This document shows, one piece after another, positions 58,001 through 64,000 of a stretch of 64,000 bases of DNA (the stretch's first letter is position 1; every line of letters starts with the position of its first letter). Under the pieces are notes generated by a model. That model was given only the letters and a program-made list of their open reading frames with translations. It searched no databases and had not been told where the DNA came from. Location of the stretch: assembly GCA_039105265.1 (NCBI GenBank), contig JAPFFF010000010.1:930001-994000 (forward strand), given 5' to 3'. The position numbers were made by a program, and so were the translations under genes. The DNA comes from Tritrichomonas musculus. Its lineage: Eukaryota > Parabasalia > Tritrichomonadida > Tritrichomonadidae.

Positions 58001-58997
58001 AGATCAAAACTTTCCAGAAGCTCAATATAATTTGGGAATGATTTATTTAGAAGGGAAATATGTTAAAAGAGATGTAAGAAAAGCTTTACATTATTTATAT
58101 CTTGCAGCAATTCGGAATTTCAATATGGCAACAAATGTTTTGGCTTTACTTTTTTTAAATGGTCAATTTGTTCCACTTAATTATAAAAAAGGAATGTATT
58201 ATCTTTCTCTCTCAGCTAAGCATAATAATGCAAATGCTCAATATTTTCTGGGTAACTTTTATTATTATGGAATTTTAACCGAGAAAAACATTGATAAAGG
58301 TTTGGGTCTCCTCATAAAAGCATCAGAAAACGGTGAAAAAAGAGCATATTTTTCTGTTGGTTTTATTTATCATGAATCTAAAAAAAATTATGATGAAGCA
58401 ATTCATTATTATAAAGAAGCATCTTCATTGAATAACCAATTTGCTAAAAATAATCTTGGCGTTATTTATTGGATTAATAGTTTCGGTGATTTCAAATTTT
58501 TGTCTTTGTCTGTTGAATATTTCAAAGAGGCAATCAAGCAAGAGAATGATTTGTTGTCAATGTTCAATTTGGCAAGTCTTTATTTGTATAATGATTCTTT
58601 CAAAGATAATAGCAATCTATCTATTGAATTGTTGATCAAATCAGCTCTTCGAGGTTTTATTCCTTCTAGAGAATTGCTATGTTTAGCTTTGATTAAAAAG
58701 TTTGGTTTTGAATTAGCAACAATCATGAATGAAATTGATAAACTTGGAATTAATTCAAATGGAATAAAAAATCACATTTATAATATGATAGTAAAGGAAG
58801 AATTGATGAATCAAATTATTTTTAGAGAGAAATGGCATAACTGTCAAGGTGTTAGCTTTTTATACAACGCTTTAACTAATATTATTCCTACTTCAAGTTT
58901 GAATAACTCAAATTCATCTCAAAACCCTAAATTAAAAAATATTTCAAGAGATTTTTATGATGGACTTGGGATATTAGAATTAGTACAGAAAATATAA
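55047..58997 (+). CDS. Protein kinase with N-terminal family domain and Sel1-repeat solenoid
   Basis: 1,316 residues from an ATG. Residues 1-200 form a family-specific domain also seen in the relic at 11846-15983. The kinase domain spans about 205-430, with a weak Gly loop, VIKVA Lys, YRDLKPNN, DFD in place of DFG, and SDIYSLGK. From about 460 there are some 20 Sel1 repeats (DINKAIKYLTEAANLNYPEALFNLGVIYFEGNN), then a helical tail. The key catalytic residues are kept, so it may be active. The repeats probably bind partner proteins. The ORF is whole, which makes it the likely functional sister of the relic. Confidence 0.85.
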   Translation: MISFADFVQYYGKNPINIAHKELNTIIQRYTFLFIEQELSPDEYNYCNTNIKESKLILIDYYQNDANPKESYFIISFQNTIIVIQPSLISLLQKLFPNNLKFNICFLQNAKNHFTDLNFKINYKDIETSEFFNLCIIEFNKKMSLLNKSQSINQTWLIIRPSISGYLIKSCYCYDENKINRIKDYYSDQCHFTPQEFKNESEFIFLQVIDFGSFFKTNLYYSIKMKKLVVIKVANNSQVQQLIQREFNNYSEIKHPLIPKLYGTFGKEKHLVIELIEGNDLTKISSLQYEEKIKIIFELMLILEPIHRHHFVYRDLKPNNIMIDKDKNAILIDFDSMICMDDIVDNRMNTNDFDSIYMPKEIGNGFVCYESDIYSLGKVIEFILAIKEENPANHDNLVNLCKRLTAEDIMKRPSIIDLILDFYIDYHSFIHIDELNKLFNIDEILTDNKFWEVDYLDSLQYEGKLLTKNVSKAVQFFILSADLNDRDHLFKIGLIYYLGLSVNTDMKKSIHYFKLSAEKQHPNALLNLGIIYFESSPPDIEKAMHYWKLSADFNFPPAQYYLSEIFLEDKKYLDVNKGLDFLKQSVASNFPPAEAKYGEILLESNLVEHDIQKGIHYLTLSADHGFTLSYIKLGGIYQQGRYVKKDINKAINCYIKASEEHIPIALFKLGIIYFDGDNNVPKDINKAIKYLTEAANLNYPEALFNLGVIYFEGNNVSRDISKGLHYLNLASEQNSIKAQFNLGLYYFKGIHVQRDINKAIYYYTLAANQNDENSQFNLALIYFTGRFITTDINKAINYFSLAANNHNNPRAQYNLGIIYYEGMNGIRNVNEGIKYLMLAAKQNHPDAIYNIGIIYYEGNYVKRDIGKAIHYLTLAADYFNDARAQYNIGMIYFIGRDVPRNTDKGINYFLRSAKNNFHYAQFKIGHIYYDGIWVQKDVSKAMHYFELAANQNDPYALIDLGFIYEEGKFVNRDIKKSIKYYKLASDQNFPEAQYNLGMIYLEGKYVKRDVRKALHYLYLAAIRNFNMATNVLALLFLNGQFVPLNYKKGMYYLSLSAKHNNANAQYFLGNFYYYGILTEKNIDKGLGLLIKASENGEKRAYFSVGFIYHESKKNYDEAIHYYKEASSLNNQFAKNNLGVIYWINSFGDFKFLSLSVEYFKEAIKQENDLLSMFNLASLYLYNDSFKDNSNLSIELLIKSALRGFIPSRELLCLALIKKFGFELATIMNEIDKLGINSNGIKNHIYNMIVKEELMNQIIFREKWHNCQGVSFLYNALTNIIPTSSLNNSNSSQNPKLKNISRDFYDGLGILELVQKI

Positions 58998-60152
58998 GTT
59001 GCTTTTTTTTCCGCCAACTATTTGAATAAAATAGAATGATCAATTTTCGAATTGTGCCTCGTTTTATATTAAATTTTATGAACAAATAAACGTTCAAATC
59101 TCATAGAATATTTGCTTTTAAAAAGTTGTAATTTTTAAGAGAGGCTCTGAAATTTTTTTTTCATAGAATCTGACACTCTACTATAAAAATTGTGTTGCAA
59201 AGAAATTTGAAAATCAGTTTATATTTTAATTATTATATATATTTAGAGATTACTCAAAATTAAAGATGAATTAGAAAATATTAAATAATTAGTGATTAGT
59301 TTATTGAAAAAGAATTGAAATCATTCTTTTTCATTTTCTTTGTTTAGAGTTTCTGATGCTGTCAGAGGTTGTTCAAGAAGCAATTTCATTTGATAAAGCA
59401 TCAATTTCATTGGGCTCATTTGAATGAAATATAAAATTAATATTTTTGTTATTTCAGAATAATATATGAATACTTATAACAAAACATTTTTTTGTGTTTT
59501 GAAAAGCAAAAAATATTTTAAAAGGTCATAAAATTTTTAAAAAAGAAAGTTTTTAAAGAATAAATGAAATAATGTAAAACATTCGCTTGTGAATATGCTA
59601 TTAATACCTTTAAAAAAGTAAAATATCTTTTATATGTCCCGATCTGGTGAACTTTTTTGAAAAAATAATATTTCGATAATTTTGCACAAATAAGAAATCA
59701 ATGAATATTGTCTTAATATATAATTTTATCATATTGCAAATCATAAAAAATAACATTTATTTAAACATAAAAAGCATTCAACATTTCAAAAAATACATAT
59801 TTTTATTTTTTGTCATCCAAATTTGATTAGAAAGAATAATGAATATTCACCTCTACCTCTAATTTTGATATATGATATTTTTGATATGGCATACAATCAA
59901 ATTATATTATTTTTATTTCTTCAATCAAACTATTGAATAAAAAATATTTAAATTAAGCTGCTTTTTTGATTGAAAAAATGAAGTGAATATATGAAAATAG
60001 TTTATTTTATCAATTTAAAGTCATTGATTTTTATTGCTATTCAGCACTTAGAAACAGAATGAATAATACTACTTATATACTAAAAATAGCATGCTTAAAT
60101 AACATATATGAAAAAATGTATTCAAATGATGTATCAAATGTCTTATTTATTA

Positions 60153-60303
60153 TCCCTTTCGGCCGTATGCCGTAATTGAAGATTTTTTTATGTAAAGTAT
60201 TCAAAAAGTTGCACTTTTGCCGTGTGCCGTAGAAATTTTGTAAAATAAACTATTCAATGAACGACCAAATAGCCGTATTTTACAAAACCGCAGAAGGGCT
60301 ACT
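60153..60303. repeat. Short structured repeat block
   Basis: About 150 bp with imperfect inverted ends (TATCCCTT… / …AAGGGCTA) and a 12-bp internal inverted pair. Possible MITE-like relic. Confidence 0.4.
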
Positions 60304-60815
60304 TATTTATATGATGAGCTAAAAAATATATCTGAATATTTTTTAATTATACGTTTTTAGAATAATTTATTATTATATACATGTTATTTATTTCTCTTTT
60401 TATTTTTAATCTTATGATATATATATGTTTTAAACACTTTTTTTGATATCACTTATAATTTCGATTATTATCTTTTTTTTGTCCTGAATTTTAACTTTTT
60501 AGTAATTATTATTCTTTAACATATATGTCTATATATTTATTTATTGTTATTATTGCAATTTATCTTTTAAATTTTTAGATATTAAAAATATATCATGAAA
60601 AGTTGTCAAATGTTTTGTTAAGGTTTTCAAATTTAAACTTTTTGATATATATTTTCCTTTTTTATAGATGTGCCAATATATTTTTAAATAAAGTAAATAA
60701 CAATATATATTTACAATTTAAATATGTGAAAATAATTATAATATGTTAATAACATATAAATAAAATAAAAAAAATAAATTACAATATAATATACATATTA
60801 TTATGGGAAAATGCA

Positions 60816-60915
60816 TTCTAGCCCCCATTTTTCATATCACATTTCTTTTTGGGGGCTAAATGATTTTTTGTTTATTTTTTTATTGAAAGTTGTATTTTAG
60901 CCCCCAATTTTTTTT
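60816..60915. repeat. AGCCCCC box cluster with hairpin
   Basis: TAGCCCCCA and TGGGGGCTA form a 9-bp stem over a loop of about 20 bases. A third box, TAGCCCCCAA, follows about 40 bp later in the first orientation. Confidence 0.6.
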
Positions 60916-61299
60916 ATTCATAAGTGTTTTTCATCCCATAGACTTTACATTTCGCAAGTATTTCCCAAAATATTTTTTCTTTTTTGCTCCTTTATGCATA
61001 TTACTAAATAAATAAATAGAATTGGTTGAAAATAAAAAAGGATATTATTATTTATCTCTATTTATAGGTAAAAAGGATATCTTATCTCTTGAATTTAAAT
61101 AGAAATAAAATGATTAAAGGTTTTATTGATAATATTTTCTCTATATATAATGTTTGATTTAATCAAAGATTATATATTCTAAAAGTTTTTCTTGCGTTTT
61201 TGGTTATATATGCGTAATTATTTTCGAATATCGTTTATTATTTTATTCACCAAAGAATTCCTCTATTTTTAATTATTTTTGTTGTTCATTAAAAAAAAC

Positions 61300-62891
61300 T
61301 ATAGGTGGACTCGAACTTGATCTCCTAAAAAGTCGTAAATAGGACTTAAAGTCTAAAAAGTTTATCTCAAAAAATCATTAATTTGATTTAAAGTCTAAAA
61401 AGTTTATCTCAAAAAATCTTTAATTTAATTTTAAGTCTAAAAAGTTTATCTCAAAAAATCATTAAATTGAATTAAAGTCTAAAAAATTTCATCTAATTCG
61501 TCATTAAAATATTCTATTCCCTCAAAAGTTTATCTCAAAAAGTCGCTCAATTTATAACTAACTAGAAAAACATTTATACCAAAAAATCAAATTATTATGG
61601 CTATGTCTCGAACTTTTTTGATCAAAAAATCTTTAAAATAACCTTTTAAGTGGTACTTATTATTACAATTAATCGTAATAGATATATTAAAAAAACTTTA
61701 AAATATGCAAATGAATTTCATTCTTTTAATATTATTGTTCATTCAATCTAAAATACATGTATATCACATTTATTATTTAGAAATGGAATTGATTCATAGT
61801 AATGTTGAATAATATAATTATTATATTTTTGTAGAAGAATTATATTTTATTTTTAATACGTAAATTCCATATAATAATCTTATGTTAAAGCATATATTCT
61901 ATAGATGATATGAATTTCTTTATTTCTTTATGATCTTCTATAGACAAAAAGCTTCATTGGCCTACCGTAAAAGTGCCAAAAAGCTTGATTTCTTAATTAT
62001 TAATCAATTAATATCTTGATATAAAAAATATTTTTGTTTAAAATAATAGATTACTTAATTTAAAATAACTATTTTAGATATTATATTTATTTATCAAATT
62101 GAATATTTATATATAAAAGATTATAATTAAAAAAAGTAAAATGAATATTCATTTCACATTGATAGCTCACCCTTTTTTAGAGCAATGAAAAGTTTATTTT
62201 ATAATAATGTATCGAATTCACTTTATATAAAACTTGAATTTTTTAGATCAATCTTTTGAAAATAAAAAAAGTAAGAGAAGCTATTTTTATTTACAAATTA
62301 TATGATTTTTAATAATAAAAGTTTAAAAATAAATATAGAAACTATTACGATTTTAAAGAAAATTGAGAATCTATAATTCATATTAATTCATGACTGGCCT
62401 TTTTATGTAAAATGGAAATTAATTTTCTAAAAAAGATATTTTGGGAGATATATCCTACTTTATCCTAGAAAAAGGATCTCTTTCCTGCAAGAAAAAATAT
62501 ATATTTCAAAAAAAAGACTTTTTGATTTTTTAAAAAAGAGTATTTGGCATAATTTCAAAGATTTTTTGATCAAAAAAGTTCGAGACATAGCCATAATAAT
62601 TTGATTTTTTGGTATAAATATTTTTCTAGTTAGTTATAAATTGAGCGACTTTTTGAGATAAACTTTTGAGGGAATAGAATATTTTAATGACGAATTAGAT
62701 GAAATTTTTTAGACTTTAATTCAATTTAATGATTTTTTGAGATAAACTTTTTAGACTTAAAATTAAATTAAAGATTTTTTGAGATAAACTTTTTAGACTT
62801 TAAATCAAATTAATGATTTTTTGAGATAAACTTTTTAGACTTTAAGTCCTATTTACGACTTTTTAGGAGATCAAGTTCGAGTCCACCTATA
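61300..62891. mobile_element. Foldback element with two 335-bp inverted arms
   Basis: The left arm 61300-61634 and the right arm 62557-62891 are inverted copies of equal length, almost identical by eye (at least one mismatch). Each arm contains three to four tandem units of about 42 bp (AAAGTCTAAAAAGTTTATCT…). The outer ends read TATAGGTGGAC and GTCCACCTATA. The 922-bp centre is AT-rich and shows no ORF. There is no long target duplication; AAC on both sides is a possible 3-bp one. It is probably a non-autonomous DNA element. Confidence 0.85.
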
Positions 62892-62950
62892 AACGACTTT
62901 ATTTTGCTTTTACTAAACGATTTTTTTTATATATTTTTGATAGTTTATAT

Positions 62951-62996
62951 GGTCTGACTAATCCTAAATTGAATATATTTTAGGATTAGTCAGACC
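62951..62996. repeat. Perfect 18-bp-stem hairpin at the edge of the ankyrin gene
   Basis: GGTCTGACTAATCCTAAA and its exact inverse flank a 10-base loop. The right half is part of the open ankyrin frame; the left half lies outside it, before the stop that closes the frame upstream. Confidence 0.95.
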
Positions 62997-64000
62997 TAAT
63001 TATAATTCATTGATTAGTGCAGTTAAAAGTCATGATATAAGCATTTTTGATCTTGTTCTTAAATATAATAGCAAACCTTCATTTATAAATCAAACTGATT
63101 ATTGTGGCTCAGTTTTGAATTATGCCGTTTATGAAGGTGATGGAAATATGGTTAAACATCTTCTTTCAATTTCAAATATTAATCCAAATTTATATGATAG
63201 AAATAACGTTACACCTTTAATAGCAGCTATTTCTCGCTTCAATATTGAAATTGTCAACATATTCATTGATTATTTTGGTGACAACATAAAGAAGCAAATG
63301 TGGCAATTTAATGATGGCTTGAGGAAAATATTGCATATAGTTTCACGAAAAACAAGTAATACAATAAAAGGAAGAAGAGGATACCCAAGAGAAAGTAGTC
63401 AAATCAATGCAGATGAAGATGAATGGTCTAATTTCATTTCAAATAATCAAGCAAAAATTTCTGCTGTTATTCATCGGCTTATTGAAATTGAAGACATTGA
63501 TCTAAATTGTCATATAAAAAATTGCACGTTGCTATGTTATGCATGTGAAACAAATGATATAGATCTTCTTAATGCTTTACTTGATTCTAACAAAATTGAT
63601 ATTAATTCAGTAGCACCATCAACTGGAAACACGCCATTAATGGTTGCAATTGAAAGAAGTAATGTTAATATTGCTGAAATTCTCATTAAAAATCCATTAA
63701 TTGAGATAAATCATCGGAATCTTAAAGATCAAACAGCTTTAACAATTGCTGTGACAAATCAACTTACGACAATTGTATCACTTTTGATAAATCATCCAAA
63801 ATTTGATCCAGAAGAAAGTTTTCTTGACTATTCATTCTTTATTTCAAGTAAAGAAATTGCTAAGCAATTGTATGAAGATGATTCTTTGGATATTAATTAC
63901 ATAAACACACATTCATGCAAACAAGAAAAAAAGACATTTTTTTATTATTATGATGATGAAGATGACTTTTATCAAAAAAAGGAAACTAATCAATATGAAA
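62968..64000 (+). pseudogene. Ankyrin-repeat protein gene, 5'-truncated, runs off window
   Basis: The frame is open from just after TAA 62965-62967 to the window end (344 codons); the first in-frame ATG is only at 63148. Ankyrin repeats are clear: VTPLIAAISRFNIEIVNIFI, NCTLLCYACETNDIDLLNALL, NTPLMVAIERSNVNIAEILI, QTALTIAVTNQLTTIVSLLI. It belongs to the large trichomonad ankyrin family, whose members usually start with a DUF3447-type head of about 200 residues that is missing here. A nearby foldback element and a hairpin mark the broken 5' side. The end beyond the window may be normal. Confidence 0.75.

Larger units (their letters stand above)
58998..61299. other. Gene-poor AT-rich stretch
   Basis: 2.3 kb without a convincing gene. 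It holds two unusual blocks: about 60153-60303 (GC-richer, with GCCGTATGCCGTA/GCCGTGTGCCGTA near-repeats and an inverted pair TTTTGTAAAATA/TATTTTACAAAA) and about 60816-60915 (three AGCCCCC/GGGGGCT boxes). Confidence 0.6.

Noticed and set aside
26748-60837. Shared 16-mer CCCCCATTTTTCATAT at 26748 and 60822
   Set aside because: One copy spans a stop codon of a host gene; the match does not extend and is plausible by chance in AT-rich DNA.
61300-61330. tRNA-like 3' end (GTTCGAGTCC with a following T run) at the foldback arm
   Set aside because: The B-box-like string is present, but the T stem, acceptor and anticodon arm cannot be folded.

Overview
The window looks like nuclear DNA of a trichomonad parabasalid, most likely a Tritrichomonas-type genome; the species cannot be fixed from sequence alone. 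The reasons are: very AT-rich and intron-poor DNA, TCA(T/C)-type initiator motifs a few bases before start codons, stop codons of the TAAA type, BspA-like leucine-rich repeat genes, ankyrin/DUF3447-type genes, kinase plus Sel1-repeat genes, a bacterial-type malic enzyme, and a Polinton (Maverick).

Layout. 1-~4530: left-cut part of a Polinton (integrase, major capsid protein, small virion-type and coiled-coil ORFs, one unknown protein). ~4530-11829: a non-LTR retrotransposon of the type with a restriction-like endonuclease (RLE), butted against the Polinton, with a 13-unit 54-bp tandem repeat inside its ORF and a duplicated 3' end. 11846-15983: a freshly decayed kinase/Sel1 gene. 16317-26472: a second, very large RLE non-LTR element (one ORF of 3,271 codons with three Myb-like domains, about six C2H2 fingers, RT and RLE). 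It sits exactly in the 3' end of a tRNA-Met gene, with a 15-bp target duplication that leaves the tRNA intact. 26757-39644: host genes (coiled-coil/BTB-like protein, small conserved protein, 5'-truncated bacterial-type malic enzyme, polytopic membrane protein with a lipase-like end, tandem calponin-homology protein with a 22-unit 27-bp repeat, protein kinase). 40190-49890: a graveyard of host gene relics (ankyrin, BspA-like, ABC transporter with an inverted piece) around one intact small gene of the pRiA4b ORF-3 type. 50144-58997: two large intact Sel1-repeat proteins, one headed by a pseudokinase and one by a kinase that keeps its motifs. 58998-64000: gene-poor AT-rich DNA with a 1.6-kb foldback element (two 335-bp arms), then a 5'-truncated ankyrin-repeat gene running off the window.

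How it fits together: the host genes are members of large trichomonad families (signalling kinases with Sel1 solenoids, surface-type leucine-rich proteins, ankyrin proteins, cytoskeletal CH proteins) rather than one pathway. The most notable system is the tRNA-Met-targeting retrotransposon at 16317-26472, because both junctions can be read directly. All calls come from reading the sequence; no database search was run.
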